Source: Ilumatobacteraceae bacterium (GTDB taxonomy: Bacteria; Actinomycetota; Acidimicrobiia; Acidimicrobiales; Ilumatobacteraceae). From it: a stretch of 63,648 nt of DNA. A program made the position numbers and the translations under genes. Below the pieces are notes generated by a model, which did no database searches, had not been told where the DNA came from, and saw only the letters and a program-made list of their open reading frames with translations. The stretch lies in the NCBI GenBank assembly GCA_025463305.1, contig JAOBWK010000048.1:1-63648 (forward strand), given 5' to 3'. Shown here piece by piece: positions 42,732 to 51,681 of the stretch (within the stretch, counting starts at the first letter, position 1; each line of letters opens with the position of its first letter).

Positions 42732-44602
42732 GATGCCGGCAGCTCGGCGGCGAGGCGCGCGTAGTCGGCCATCCGGGCGCGGAGCACGTCGAGGCTCGCG
42801 GTCCAGAACGCCTCGTCGGCGACGTCGAGGTCGAACGCCGCGCCGAGCTCCTCGGCCGAGTTCATCCCGACCCGCGACAGCACGTCGTCGTAGCGCTGCC
42901 GGAAGCGCGCCGGGTCCTCCTGGTAGCGGGCGAACAGCCCGAGCCCGAACAGCAGCCCGTACGTGTATGGCCAGTTGTAGAAGTGCGAGCCGTAGTAGTG
43001 GCCCTTCACCGCCCACATGTACGGATGGGCCGTCGATTGATCGAGGCCGTTGCCGTAGGCGGTGGCCTGCGCGTCGAGCATCATCTCGTTGAGCTCGCTG
43101 ACACCGAGCGTGCGGCGCTGCCGGCGGGCGAACAGCTCGGTCTCGAACAGGAACCGGCTGTGGATGTCGACGACCACCTGGTTCGCCCCCTGCAGATCGA
43201 CATCGAGCAGGGCCAGCCGCTCGCCGCCCGTGAGCCGCTGCAGCCCCTCCTCGACCACGAGGGTCTCGCAGAAGATGCTCGCGGTCTCGGCCAGCGCCAT
43301 CGGCAGGCGCCGCTGGAGCGGCGTGCGATCGGCGAGCTGGGTGTTGTGGTAGGCGTGGCCGAGCTCGTGGGCGGTGGTCTGCGCGGCGTCGACGCTGCCG
43401 TTCCAGTTCAAGAAGACGAGCGAGCGATCGTTGACGAACGACATGCAGAACGCGCCGCCGCGCTTGCCGTTGCGCGACTCGGCGTCGATCCAGCGCTCGT
43501 CGATCGCCCGGTCGACGAGTCCGCCGAGCGTGCCGCCGTACGACGCGAACGCGCCGCGGACGATCTCCAGGCCGCGCTCCCAGCTGATGCTCGCCGGCGC
43601 CGTGGGCAGCGGTGCGACGAGGTCGCGCCAGGCGATGGGTGCGGCCTTGTCCGGGCGGTACGGACCGTTCGGATCGAGCAGCGCCGCCTTGGTGCGCATC
43701 CACCCGCGGAAGTCATCCAGCGAGGCGTGGACCGCGGACTGCATCGCATCGAACGTCGGCCGGCTGACGCTGTTGCCGTACAGCGACGCGTCGAGCGGCG
43801 AGTCCCAGTGGCGGCGCCGGTTCACGACGTTGGCGTCGCCCTTGATGCTGTTCAGCGCCGCGGCGCACGCGACCGCGACGGTGGGCCATGCGGCGAGCTC
43901 GGCGTCGTAGCCCGCTTGGCGGACCAGGGGGTCGGCGTGGGTGGCCAGCCCGCGGATGGCGGCCATCGGCATCCGGTGGTTGCCGTCGGGCAGCGCGACA
44001 TCGCCTTCGAGCTGCGATGTGATGTCGCCGTGGAGGCTCGCCCAGGCGGTCGACGACGACGTGCTCAGCTCGGCGTAGAGGCCCTCCTCGATCTCGCTCA
44101 TCTGGTGCTCGGCGCGCATCGCCAGGCGGCGCAGCGGGCCGATGTGGTCGCTTGCCTCGGTGCTGACGGCGGCGAGCGCGTCGACGCCCAACGACGCGAC
44201 CCAATCGACGAGGCGGGCGAGCAGCGGCCGCTGCCGGGCGCCGACGATGTCGAGCTCGTTGGCGAGTGACTGGGCCTGCTCGTCGAAGCTGTTCGTGCTG
44301 ACGAAGGAGTAGATGTACGCCTCCAGCTCCTCGCCGATCTGCTCGACCGCGTTCATCGCGCGGATGACGCGATCGGCCGACTCGCCGTCGGCGGCGGTGA
44401 CCGGTCGGGGCGCCGTGGCGCGGACGCCCAGCTCGTCGAACAGCGCGATGAGGCGATCGGTGTCGGCGCCGACCTGCTCCATGGACGTGAGGAAGCTGCG
44501 TGCCTCGAGCGACTCGTGGAGGGCGGTGACGTCCCAGCGGGGGAGCGTCTCGCCGGTGGTGGTGCTGGTGGCGCCGGTTCGGGTGGGATCGTCGACGGTC
44601 AT
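42728..44602 (-). CDS. pepF: Oligoendopeptidase F, M3 family
   Basis: A 624-residue cytoplasmic zinc endopeptidase that cuts short peptides. The HExxH motif is TTAHELGHAYHN, with the third zinc ligand in LPMALAETASIFCE and the substrate helix GHYYGSHFYNWPYTYGLLFG. The length is typical. A GAGGACGAGACC ribosome site precedes the ATG at 44602. It lies 49 bases after the mycothiol synthase stop and in the same direction, and is followed by rlmN with a four-base overlap. Confidence 0.95.
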   Translation of the reverse strand: MTVDDPTRTGATSTTTGETLPRWDVTALHESLEARSFLTSMEQVGADTDRLIALFDELGVRATAPRPVTAADGESADRVIRAMNAVEQIGEELEAYIYSFVSTNSFDEQAQSLANELDIVGARQRPLLARLVDWVASLGVDALAAVSTEASDHIGPLRRLAMRAEHQMSEIEEGLYAELSTSSSTAWASLHGDITSQLEGDVALPDGNHRMPMAAIRGLATHADPLVRQAGYDAELAAWPTVAVACAAALNSIKGDANVVNRRRHWDSPLDASLYGNSVSRPTFDAMQSAVHASLDDFRGWMRTKAALLDPNGPYRPDKAAPIAWRDLVAPLPTAPASISWERGLEIVRGAFASYGGTLGGLVDRAIDERWIDAESRNGKRGGAFCMSFVNDRSLVFLNWNGSVDAAQTTAHELGHAYHNTQLADRTPLQRRLPMALAETASIFCETLVVEEGLQRLTGGERLALLDVDLQGANQVVVDIHSRFLFETELFARRQRRTLGVSELNEMMLDAQATAYGNGLDQSTAHPYMWAVKGHYYGSHFYNWPYTYGLLFGLGLFARYQEDPARFRQRYDDVLSRVGMNSAEELGAAFDLDVADEAFWTASLDVLRARMADYARLAAELPAS

Positions 44603-44651
44603 GGTCTCGTCCTCGGGTCAGTGGTCGATCGGGTGTCGATCGGCGGTGTGG

Positions 44652-45665
44652 TCAGTGCGGGTCGCGGGTGGGCGGCGCCGGAAGCACCGGCGTGCTCGGG
44701 TCGCGCAGCTGTCCGGTGTAGATGCAATCGGTGCGCGACACCACGAAGCCGAGCTTGTCGTAGAGGCGGACGGCGTTCTCGTTGTCGGCGTCGACGAACA
44801 GCATCCCGACGATGACGCCACGATCGGCGAGGCTCTGCAGCCCGGCGAGGGTGAGCGCGTGGCCGAGGCCGAGCCCATGGAAGTCGGGGTCCACCGCGAT
44901 GACGTAGATCTCGCCGATCGGCGGCGTTGCGGAAGCGGCCGCGTCGACGGGAGCGAGATGGATCTTGGTCCAGCAGAACCCGGCCATCCGTCCGTCGCGC
45001 TCGTGGATCAGGAAGCCCTTCGGATCGAACCAGCGCTCATCCATCCGGGCGAGCACGTTCGCCGTCGTCCAGCTGCCCTGCTCCGGGTTCCACGCGAAGG
45101 CCCGGTTGTTGACCCGTACCCATTCGTCGAGGTCGCGCTCGGCGTCGAACGGACGGGTCTCGATCATCACCGGCATGCCGGTGGGCAGGGCGCGGCGCAT
45201 CTGGTGCAGGCGCCGTGTGGGCATCAGGCCGAACGTGGCTGCGGCGCGCTCGTGCGCGGCGGTGGGCGCCTGCACGACCCACGTGAGATCGGTGCCGCCG
45301 GTCTGCAGCACGGCCTGCACGGTGGCCGCGAGGGCATGGGTGGCGAGGCGGGTGATGCGCACCGGATCGTCGGTGTCGAACGCGATCTCGACGGTCCAGC
45401 TGCGGTCCGGTCGGAGTGCGTCGGGGCTCGGGTCGGGTGGCACGCGCGGGCTGGGTGCGACGGCCTGCGCGTACGCGGCGATCGCGCCCGACTTCTCGCG
45501 CACGCGCACGGCGAGCATGCGCCCGACGGGGCCGTGGCTGAGCTCGGCCCACGCCTGATCGGAGATCGGCCGGAAGCCGAGGGCCGCCTCGCGACGGTCG
45601 ACGAAGTGCTGGACCGCATCGATCTCTGCGGGCCGCAGATGGGTCGAGACGATGGCCGAGTGCAC
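44652..45665 (-). CDS. mshD: Mycothiol synthase
   Basis: A 337-residue protein with two GNAT domains that acetylates the cysteine of Cys-GlcN-Ins, the last step of mycothiol synthesis. The central VRVNNRAFAWNPEQGSW is a marker for MshD, and the active C-terminal acetyl-CoA site is in IGEIYVIAVDPDFHGLGLG. This confirms an actinobacterial, mycothiol-using host. GTG 45665 has TAACCT six bases upstream. It is divergent from nth with a 54-base gap. Confidence 0.93.
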   Translation of the reverse strand: MHSAIVSTHLRPAEIDAVQHFVDRREAALGFRPISDQAWAELSHGPVGRMLAVRVREKSGAIAAYAQAVAPSPRVPPDPSPDALRPDRSWTVEIAFDTDDPVRITRLATHALAATVQAVLQTGGTDLTWVVQAPTAAHERAAATFGLMPTRRLHQMRRALPTGMPVMIETRPFDAERDLDEWVRVNNRAFAWNPEQGSWTTANVLARMDERWFDPKGFLIHERDGRMAGFCWTKIHLAPVDAAASATPPIGEIYVIAVDPDFHGLGLGHALTLAGLQSLADRGVIVGMLFVDADNENAVRLYDKLGFVVSRTDCIYTGQLRDPSTPVLPAPPTRDPH

Positions 45666-45671
45666 CTCAGC

Positions 45672-45677
45672 AGGTTA
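45672..45677 (-). promoter_or_regulatory. -10 hexamer of leaderless type for mshD
   Basis: TAACCT on the minus strand, six bases before the GTG at 45665. Confidence 0.5.
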
Positions 45678-45707
45678 CTGGTGGGACGGCCGCCGCCGGT
45701 GTGTGCC

Positions 45708-45713
45708 TAGCCT
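45708..45713 (+). promoter_or_regulatory. -10 hexamer of leaderless type for nth
   Basis: TAGCCT, six bases before the ATG at 45720. Confidence 0.5.
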
Positions 45714-45719
45714 GGCCGG

Positions 45720-46430
45720 ATGGCCGAACCGCAGCTGTCGACGTCCGAGCACACCGCTGCAGAGCGGCCGACGGGCAAGCGGCCACGTACGCCGAAGGGC
45801 CGGGCGGTCGAGGTGATGCACCGGCTGAAGGAGATCTATCCGGCGGCGATCTGCGAGCTGGACCACACCAATGCGTTCGAGCTGCTGACCGCCACCATCT
45901 TGTCGGCGCAGACCACCGACGCTCGGGTCAACATGGTGACGCCCATCCTGTTCGCCCACTACCCGGGGCCGCACGAGCTGGCCGCGGCAGACCCGGGCGA
46001 GGTCGAGGAGATCATCCGCTCGACCGGCTTCTACCAGAACAAGACCAAGAGCGTGATCGGCATGGCCGTCGCGGTGGTCGAGCGGTTCGACGGCCAGGTG
46101 CCCAGCGCGCTCGAGGATCTGGTGACCCTGCCGGGCGTCGGTCGGAAAACGGCAAATGTTGTACGGAGCGTGGTATTCGGGCTTTCCGGGCTGGCCGTCG
46201 ACACCCATGTCGGCCGACTGAGCCGGAAATTGGCACTCACAGTGCAAGAAGATCCCGAAAAGGTCGAGCTGGAGCTCGATTCCTACCTCCCGCCGGCGGA
46301 GTGGGGACCGTTCAGCTTGCGCCTCATCCTGCACGGCCGGAGGGTCTGCCTCGCCAAGAAACCCCAGTGTGGAGCGTGTTTGTTGGAGGACATCTGTCCG
46401 TCGTCGCTGCTCCCGAAACGGCGTCGCTGA
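45720..46430 (+). CDS. nth: Endonuclease III
   Basis: A 236-residue DNA glycosylase/AP lyase for oxidised pyrimidines. The helix-hairpin-helix LPGVGRKTANVV contains the catalytic lysine, VDTHVGRLS the catalytic aspartate, and the 4Fe-4S cluster is C-x6-C-x2-C-x5-C in CLAKKPQCGACLLEDIC. An N-terminal extension of about 25 basic and polar residues precedes the core. The last 300 bases have clearly more A/T-rich codons than the first part. A small RNA candidate and an intrinsic terminator follow. Confidence 0.96.
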   Translation: MAEPQLSTSEHTAAERPTGKRPRTPKGRAVEVMHRLKEIYPAAICELDHTNAFELLTATILSAQTTDARVNMVTPILFAHYPGPHELAAADPGEVEEIIRSTGFYQNKTKSVIGMAVAVVERFDGQVPSALEDLVTLPGVGRKTANVVRSVVFGLSGLAVDTHVGRLSRKLALTVQEDPEKVELELDSYLPPAEWGPFSLRLILHGRRVCLAKKPQCGACLLEDICPSSLLPKRRR

Positions 46431-46457
46431 CCCTTTCTCAAGATGTCCGCACCACGC

Positions 46458-46485
46458 TTGCTTTGCGAAATGATGAGTGTATGAT
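46458..46485 (+). promoter_or_regulatory. Promoter of the small RNA candidate
   Basis: TTGCTT at 46458-46463 and TATGAT at 46480-46485 with a 16-base spacer, just after the nth stop. A start near 46492 would give a transcript of about 97 bases ending at the T-run. Confidence 0.5.
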
Positions 46486-46491
46486 TGCGGC

Positions 46492-46588
46492 ACCAACCAG
46501 GTTCCCGCCACCTGGTTTGCGGGCGATGCCGGGATCCGCCGCCTGGCATCGCAGTGCAACGGCCCCGCAAGGGGCCGTTGCCATTTTT
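46492..46588 (+). ncRNA. Candidate structured small RNA
   Basis: About 97 bases with three stems in a row. Stem 1 pairs 46495-46502 (AACCAGGT) with 46510-46517 (ACCTGGTT). Its loop TCCCGCC contains CCCGC at 46504-46508, which is complementary to GCGGG at 46519-46523 just downstream, so a pseudoknot is possible. Stem 2 pairs 46523-46530 (GCGATGCC) with 46545-46552 (GGCATCGC). Stem 3 is the terminator. No open reading frame fits the area. I know no family it matches; it does not have the C-rich loops of 6C RNA. Confidence 0.5.
46557..46588 (+). terminator. Intrinsic terminator with T-run
   Basis: CAACGGCCCC, loop GCAA, GGGGCCGTTG, then CCA and five T bases at 46584-46588. It is the only classic hairpin plus T-run seen in the window and could end both the small RNA and nth transcripts. 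Confidence 0.85.
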
Positions 46589-46640
46589 CACCGAGAGTGG
46601 CCGCCAACCGCGCGATTCGCAGCTGGATTGTCAGCCAGCG

Positions 46641-46841
46641 TCAGAGTCCGGCCGACAGCTTGAGCGCGTGGCGCATCGCCCGATGCGCGTTGCGCAGCGC
46701 CCGCTCGGCCTCGTGCAGGGCAGCGATCAGGTCCTCGTTCGGGCTCCCGAGCAGCGGCTCGGCCAGGCCACCGACGCGCGACCGGTACATGTCGATGCCG
46801 TCGGCGATCGAGCCGACCTCTGCTGCGGAGATGGAAGCCAT
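46641..46841 (-). CDS. Small conserved-looking helical protein
   Basis: A 66-residue protein, starting ISAAEVGSIADGIDMYRSRV after the first three residues and ending in two amphipathic helices. It has no recognised domain. Support comes from the position between real genes, regular amphipathic helices and a CACACT hexamer exactly six bases upstream of the ATG. It is divergent from hisC. Confidence 0.5.
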   Translation of the reverse strand: MASISAAEVGSIADGIDMYRSRVGGLAEPLLGSPNEDLIAALHEAERALRNAHRAMRHALKLSAGL

Positions 46842-46911
46842 CCGTGCAGTGTGGCCGAACCGACCTGCGTTCGCATCCGCAAACCGTTCGCGCCGCGTCG
46901 TGCCTGCTCGC

Positions 46912-46917
46912 TAGCGT
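46912..46917 (+). promoter_or_regulatory. -10 hexamer of leaderless type for the his operon
   Basis: TAGCGT, six bases before the GTG at 46924. Confidence 0.5.
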
Positions 46918-46923
46918 GGGCGC

Positions 46924-47982
46924 GTGCGCATCCCCGTCCGTGACGACCTGAAGGCGCTCGAGGGCTACCACTCCCCGCAGGTCTCGGTGAGCGTGCGGCT
47001 GAACACCAACGAGTCGCCCGTCGCGCCTCCGGCGGCGTGGCGCGACGCCTTCGCCGCCGAGCTGTCACGGCTGGAGTGGAACCGCTATCCCGATCGTCAG
47101 GCCACCGCCCTGCGCGAGGCCATCGCCGCGCTGCACGGCCTCGATGCCACGCAGGTGTTCGTCGCCAACGGCTCCAACGAGGTGCTCCAGACCCTCGTGC
47201 TCACCTTCGCCGGACCCGGTCGATCGGTGGCCACGTTCGAGCCCACCTACCAGATGCACGCCCAGATCGCCCGGGTCACCGGGGCCACCGTGGTGGAGGG
47301 CGAGCGCCGCGACGACTTCACCCTCGACCTCGACGAGGTGCGCCGGATCTGTGAGCACGAGGCACCCGTCATCACCTTCCTGTGCTCGCCGAACAACCCC
47401 ACCGGGCTGGTCGAGCCGCCGAGCAACGTGCACGCGGTGATGGAGATGGCCCCCGGCCTGGTGGTGGTCGATGAGGCCTACGGGCAGTTCGCCGACTGGT
47501 CGGCGATCGACCTCATCGACGAGGAGACGCCGCTCGTCGTCACCCGCACGTTCAGCAAGACCTGGTCGATGGCCGGCGCCCGGCTCGGCTACCTGCTCGG
47601 CCCGAGCTGGCTGGTCGCCGAACTCGACAAGGTCACCCTGCCGTACCACCTCGACGCGGCCAAGCAGATCGCCGGCCGCCTCGCACTGCAGTACGTCGAC
47701 GACATGGAGGCCTTCGTCGGTCAGATCGTGGCCGAGCGCGAGCGGATCCAGCAGCGCTTCGCCGAGCTGCCCGTCGACTTCTGGCCGAGCGGCGCCAACT
47801 TCGTGCTGTTCCGGCCGCGGGCGATGGCGGGCAAGGCGGTGTGGCAGGGCCTGCTCGACCGCGACGTGCTCGTGCGCGACTGCAGCGGCTGGCCACGGCT
47901 CGGCGACTGCCTGCGGGTCACCGTCGGCACGACGGAGGAGAACGACGTGTTCCTGACAGCACTGACGGAGGTCTTGCGATGA
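46924..47982 (+). CDS. hisC: Histidinol-phosphate aminotransferase
   Basis: A 352-residue class I/II aminotransferase that makes L-histidinol phosphate. The N-terminus has SVRLNTNESPVAPP, the middle VFVANGSNEVLQTL, and the Schiff-base lysine is in TRTFSKTWSMAGARLGYL. Its stop overlaps the hisB start (ATGA). It is the first gene of the local his operon; hisD, often upstream in actinobacteria, is absent here. Confidence 0.95.
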   Translation: MRIPVRDDLKALEGYHSPQVSVSVRLNTNESPVAPPAAWRDAFAAELSRLEWNRYPDRQATALREAIAALHGLDATQVFVANGSNEVLQTLVLTFAGPGRSVATFEPTYQMHAQIARVTGATVVEGERRDDFTLDLDEVRRICEHEAPVITFLCSPNNPTGLVEPPSNVHAVMEMAPGLVVVDEAYGQFADWSAIDLIDEETPLVVTRTFSKTWSMAGARLGYLLGPSWLVAELDKVTLPYHLDAAKQIAGRLALQYVDDMEAFVGQIVAERERIQQRFAELPVDFWPSGANFVLFRPRAMAGKAVWQGLLDRDVLVRDCSGWPRLGDCLRVTVGTTEENDVFLTALTEVLR

Positions 47983-48569
47983 GCCGTTCGGCGCAGCGTT
48001 CGCGCACCACCAAGGAGACGTCGATCTCACTGTCGATCGAGCTCGACGGCACCGGCGTCACCGACGTGTCGACCGGCATCCCGTTCTACGACCACATGCT
48101 CGACCAGCTCGGTCGGCACGGGGGCTTCGACCTCACGATCCACGCCGACGGCGATCTGCACATCGACACCCACCACACCGTCGAAGACGTCGCGATCACG
48201 CTCGGTGAGGCGTTCCGCGAGGCGCTCGGCGACAAGGTCGGCGTCCGTCGCTTCGCCAGCGGCCAGTTCCCGCTCGACGAGGCACTCGTCGAGGTCGCCC
48301 TCGATCTGTCCGGTCGGCCGTTCGTGGTGTGGGAGGTGCCGATGCCCGACAGCCTGCCGCTCGGCAACCCGGCGTTCGATCCGCAGCTCGCCGAGCACGC
48401 GGTGAGCAGCTTCGCCACCGCCGCTGGCATCACCGTGCACGTGACCCTGAAGCGCGGACGCAACGCCCACCACATCATCGAGGCGACGTTCAAGGGGCTG
48501 GCGCGCACGCTGCGCGACGCGGTTCGGGTGGAGAGTGGTTCGCTGCCGTCCACCAAGGGCGTGCTGTGA
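47979..48569 (+). CDS. hisB: Imidazoleglycerol-phosphate dehydratase
   Basis: A 196-residue single-function HisB that removes water from imidazoleglycerol phosphate. Manganese-binding histidine motifs are FYDHMLDQLGRHGGFDL, DTHHTVEDVA and GRNAHHIIEATFKGLAR. Its start overlaps hisC and its stop overlaps hisH (GTGA), so three genes are coupled. Confidence 0.96.
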   Translation: MSRSAQRSRTTKETSISLSIELDGTGVTDVSTGIPFYDHMLDQLGRHGGFDLTIHADGDLHIDTHHTVEDVAITLGEAFREALGDKVGVRRFASGQFPLDEALVEVALDLSGRPFVVWEVPMPDSLPLGNPAFDPQLAEHAVSSFATAAGITVHVTLKRGRNAHHIIEATFKGLARTLRDAVRVESGSLPSTKGVL

Positions 48570-49228
48570 CCGCTGGGTCCGCTGCGAAGCCCCTCATCGC
48601 CGTCATCGACTACGGCATCGGCAACCTGCGTTCAGCCGAGAAGGCGCTGCAGCACATGGGCGGCGACGCCCGGCTGAGCAGCGATCCGGCGTTCATCGCC
48701 GACGCCGACGCGGTGGTGCTGCCCGGCGTCGGTGCCTTCGGCGCGTGCATGAGCTCGTTGCGACGATGTGGTCTCGAGGCCTCGGCGCTCGCTGCCGCAG
48801 CTTCGGGACGCCCGTTCCTCGGCATCTGCGTCGGGATGCAGATGCTGTTCGACGGCAGCGAGGAGGACCCGTCCGCAGCGGGCCTCGGCATCATCCCGGG
48901 CACCATCCGGTGGATCCCACCGGGCGTGAAGCGCCCGCAGATGCAGTGGAACCAGTTGCAGATGCAACGAAGCGACGATCCGATGATGGCCGGCCTCGGC
49001 GACAGCCCGTGGATGTACTTCGTCCACTCGTTGCACGGCGTTCCGCTCGATCCGGCCGATGTCGTGGCCACCTGTGAGTACGGCGGCCGACTGAACGTCG
49101 CCTTCCGACGCGGCGACGTCTTCGCCACCCAGTTCCACCCGGAGAAGTCGGGGCCGTCTGGCCTCGCGCTGCTCGGCAACTTCGTCACGGCCGCGTCCAC
49201 AGCTCGCTCGATCGCGGCGTCGAGTTGA
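48566..49228 (+). CDS. hisH: Imidazole glycerol phosphate synthase, glutaminase subunit
   Basis: A 220-residue class I glutamine amidotransferase that supplies ammonia to HisF. The N-terminus is [13 protein letters not shown], the nucleophile cysteine is in [12 protein letters not shown], and the His/Glu pair is in [11 protein letters not shown]. HisF follows after 10 bases; hisA (priA), often between hisH and hisF in actinobacteria, is missing. Confidence 0.95.
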   Translation: MTAGSAAKPLIAVIDYGIGNLRSAEKALQHMGGDARLSSDPAFIADADAVVLPGVGAFGACMSSLRRCGLEASALAAAASGRPFLGICVGMQMLFDGSEEDPSAAGLGIIPGTIRWIPPGVKRPQMQWNQLQMQRSDDPMMAGLGDSPWMYFVHSLHGVPLDPADVVATCEYGGRLNVAFRRGDVFATQFHPEKSGPSGLALLGNFVTAASTARSIAASS

Positions 49229-49238
49229 GGCCGTCGAG

Positions 49239-50009
49239 ATGAGAGTCGCCCGTGTCATCCCGTGCCTCGACGTCACCAACGGTCGCGTCGTCAAGGGCGT
49301 CAACTTCGTCGGCCTCCGCGACGCGGGTGATCCCGTCGAGCTCGCCGCGCGCTACGACCTCGAGGGCGCCGACGAGCTCGTGTTCCTCGACATCACCGCG
49401 TCGTCCGACGGTCGCGAGACGATGGTCGACATGGTGGCCCGCGTGGCCGAGCAGGTGTTCATCCCGTTCACCGTCGGCGGGGGCATCCGCAGCGTCGAGG
49501 ACGCCCGGCGGATGCTGCGCGCCGGCGCCGACAAGGTCAGCGTCAACACCGCCGCGTTCGAGCGACCGCAGCTGATCGCCGAGATCGCCGCCGAGTTCGG
49601 GGCGCAGTGCGTGGTCTGTGCGATCGATGCCCGCGCCGTCGCCGACCGACCCGGCCACTACGAGGTCTACCTGCACGGCGGCCGTACGCCGACCGGCAAG
49701 GACGCCGTCGAGTGGGCCGTCGAGGCCGTCGCGCTCGGTGCCGGCGAGATCCTGCTGACGTCGATGGATCGCGACGGCACGCGCGAGGGGTTCGAAACCA
49801 TGCTCACGAACGCGATCGTCGACGCCGTCAACGTGCCGGTGATCGCCAGCGGTGGCGTCGGGACCTTGCAGCACCTCGTCGACGGCATCGTCGACGGGCA
49901 TGCCGATGCCGTGCTCGCCGCGTCGATCTTCCACTTCGGCGAGCACACCATCGCCGACGCGAAGCGCGCCCTCACCGCCGCCGGCGTCGTGGTCCGCCCG
50001 GCCGGCTGA
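49239..50009 (+). CDS. hisF: Imidazole glycerol phosphate synthase, cyclase subunit
   Basis: A 256-residue TIM barrel that closes the imidazole ring using ammonia from HisH. Catalytic Asp is in [16 protein letters not shown] and the second Asp in [13 protein letters not shown]; phosphate-binding glycines are in [10 protein letters not shown] and IASGGVGTL. The length is normal. Confidence 0.96.
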   Translation: MRVARVIPCLDVTNGRVVKGVNFVGLRDAGDPVELAARYDLEGADELVFLDITASSDGRETMVDMVARVAEQVFIPFTVGGGIRSVEDARRMLRAGADKVSVNTAAFERPQLIAEIAAEFGAQCVVCAIDARAVADRPGHYEVYLHGGRTPTGKDAVEWAVEAVALGAGEILLTSMDRDGTREGFETMLTNAIVDAVNVPVIASGGVGTLQHLVDGIVDGHADAVLAASIFHFGEHTIADAKRALTAAGVVVRPAG

Positions 50010-50042
50010 TTCGGCGGGCTGACGCATCCGCCGCTCGCGCGG

Positions 50043-50048
50043 TACGGT
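50043..50048 (+). promoter_or_regulatory. -10 hexamer of leaderless type for the aldo/keto reductase
   Basis: TACGGT, six bases before the ATG at 50055. The gene therefore probably has its own promoter separate from hisF. Confidence 0.5.
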
Positions 50049-50054
50049 CCGGTC

Positions 50055-51032
50055 ATGCCCAAGACCAAGATGCCATACCGCCGCCTCGGCCACTCCGGAC
50101 TCCAGCTCTCCGCGCTCTCGTTCGGCTCGTGGGTCACGTTCGACAACCAGATCAAGGACGATCTCGCGATGGAGTGCATGCAGGCCGCGCACGACGCCGG
50201 CTGCAACTTCTACGACAACGCCGAGGCCTACGCCGGCGGCGAGAGCGAGGCCATCATGGGCCGCGTCATCCAGGAGCTCGGCTGGAAGCGGCAGAGCTAC
50301 GTGCTGTCCACCAAGGTGTTCTGGGGCATCGACGGGAACATGCCGAACATGCAGAACACGCTCAACCGCAAGTACCTGCACCACTCGATCGAGGGTTGTC
50401 TCGACCGCCTCCGCACCGACTTCGTCGACCTCCTCTTCTGCCACCGCGCCGACCAGAAGACGCCCATCGAAGAGACCGTGTGGGCGATGAGCGACCTGAT
50501 CGACCGCGGCAAAGTCCTCTACTGGGGCACCAGCGAGTGGAGCGCCGACGAGATCCGCGCTGCGTGGGACATCGCCGAGAAGCACCACCTGCACAAGCCG
50601 GTGATGGAGCAGCCGCAGTACAACATGCTCGAGCGGGTCAAGGTCGAGATCGAGTTCAACCGGCTGTACGACGACATCGGCCTCGGCCTCACCATCTGGA
50701 GCCCGCTCGCCAGCGGACTGCTGTCCGGCAAGTACCGCGATGGCATCCCCGACGACAGCCGCGGCGCACTGCCCGGCTACGGCTGGCTCGCCAAGCGCTT
50801 CACGGATCAGGCCACGGTCGACCGCGCCGAGCGGATCCGTCCGATCGCCGAGGAGCTCGGCTGCTCGATGGCCCAGCTCGCGATCGCCTGGTGCGTCGCC
50901 AACCCGCGCGTCACGACGGTGATCACCGGCGCGAGCAAGACGTCGCAGGTGGTGGACAACTTCGGTGCGCTCGACGTGCTCGAGGCGCTGACGCCCGAGG
51001 TCGTCGAGCGGATCAACGCCGCGGTGGCCTGA
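50055..51032 (+). CDS. Aldo/keto reductase, Kv-beta-like
   Basis: A 325-residue NADPH-dependent reductase of the potassium-channel beta-subunit-like group. The N-terminus [19 protein letters not shown], catalytic Asp/Tyr in [11 protein letters not shown], Lys in LSTKVFWG and His in LLFCHRADQ are all kept. The C-terminal [16 protein letters not shown] binds the cofactor phosphate. The substrate is unknown. It separates hisF from hisI, and its last 20 bases overlap the convergent hydrolase gene. Confidence 0.92.
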   Translation: MPKTKMPYRRLGHSGLQLSALSFGSWVTFDNQIKDDLAMECMQAAHDAGCNFYDNAEAYAGGESEAIMGRVIQELGWKRQSYVLSTKVFWGIDGNMPNMQNTLNRKYLHHSIEGCLDRLRTDFVDLLFCHRADQKTPIEETVWAMSDLIDRGKVLYWGTSEWSADEIRAAWDIAEKHHLHKPVMEQPQYNMLERVKVEIEFNRLYDDIGLGLTIWSPLASGLLSGKYRDGIPDDSRGALPGYGWLAKRFTDQATVDRAERIRPIAEELGCSMAQLAIAWCVANPRVTTVITGASKTSQVVDNFGALDVLEALTPEVVERINAAVA

Positions 51033-51657
51033 GCCGTCCGACGAGGGAGCTGATCACGTCCTCGGCCACGGCGGGCACCGCCGCGCCGAGGAAGTGGTCC
51101 ACACCCGCGATGACGCGCAGCTCCGTGTCCGCCCAGCTCGCGGCGACCGCCGCCGATGCGTCGGGCGGGCTGAACTGGTCGCGCTCGGGCACGAGCAGCA
51201 GCTTCGGTCGAGGATCGTGATCGGCGAGGCAGCGGCCCCCGGGCGTGAGCTGGGCTGCCAGCGGGGGAGCGATCGCGACCCAGCCGTGCACCCGCGGATC
51301 GATGACGTTGAGCGCGACGACGGAACCGAACGAGTAGCCGACGAGCCACACCGGGACTGCGGGGTGGGCCAGCTCGAGCAGCTCGATCGCGGCCACGACG
51401 TCGAGCCGCTCGCTGTCGCCGTGATCGTGCTCGCCACCCGACTCGTCGACGCCGCGGAAGTCGAAGCGCACCGCGGCGATGCCGGCGTCGGGGAGGCCAC
51501 GGAACAGCGTGGCGACGATCGGGTTGAAGCGGTTGCCGCCGTACAGCGGATGTGGATGGGTGAGCACCACCGCGCCGATCGGATCGTCGACGCGGGCCAG
51601 GTCGGCGCGCAGCATGACGCCATCGAGGGCCTCGATCATCGCGGTTTCAATCGGCAC
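51013..51657 (-). CDS. Alpha/beta hydrolase
   Basis: A 214-residue alpha/beta hydrolase of the short dienelactone hydrolase-like type. The nucleophile serine is in [11 protein letters not shown], Asp is expected in [11 protein letters not shown] and His in [10 protein letters not shown]. The oxyanion loop is [15 protein letters not shown] chose GTG 51657 over ATG 51639 because TACCGT is seven bases upstream. It shares a palindromic promoter with the divergent GroES-like gene. Confidence 0.85.
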   Translation of the reverse strand: MPIETAMIEALDGVMLRADLARVDDPIGAVVLTHPHPLYGGNRFNPIVATLFRGLPDAGIAAVRFDFRGVDESGGEHDHGDSERLDVVAAIELLELAHPAVPVWLVGYSFGSVVALNVIDPRVHGWVAIAPPLAAQLTPGGRCLADHDPRPKLLLVPERDQFSPPDASAAVAASWADTELRVIAGVDHFLGAAVPAVAEDVISSLVGRLRPPRR

Positions 51658-51664
51658 GGCCGCG

Positions 51665-51674
51665 ACGGTACCGT
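51665..51674. promoter_or_regulatory. Shared palindromic -10 element for two divergent genes
   Basis: ACGGTACCGT is a perfect ten-base palindrome. Read on the plus strand, TACCGT (51669-51674) is seven bases before GTG 51682; read on the minus strand, TACCGT (51670-51665) is seven bases before GTG 51657. The two -10 boxes overlap by two bases, so polymerase can probably serve only one gene at a time. Confidence 0.6.
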
Positions 51675-51681
51675 GCCGTTC

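Noticed and set aside
46782..46930. Leader peptide or attenuator before hisC
   Set aside because: No His-rich short frame or alternative hairpins; hisC appears leaderless. The same was checked before trpE with the same result.
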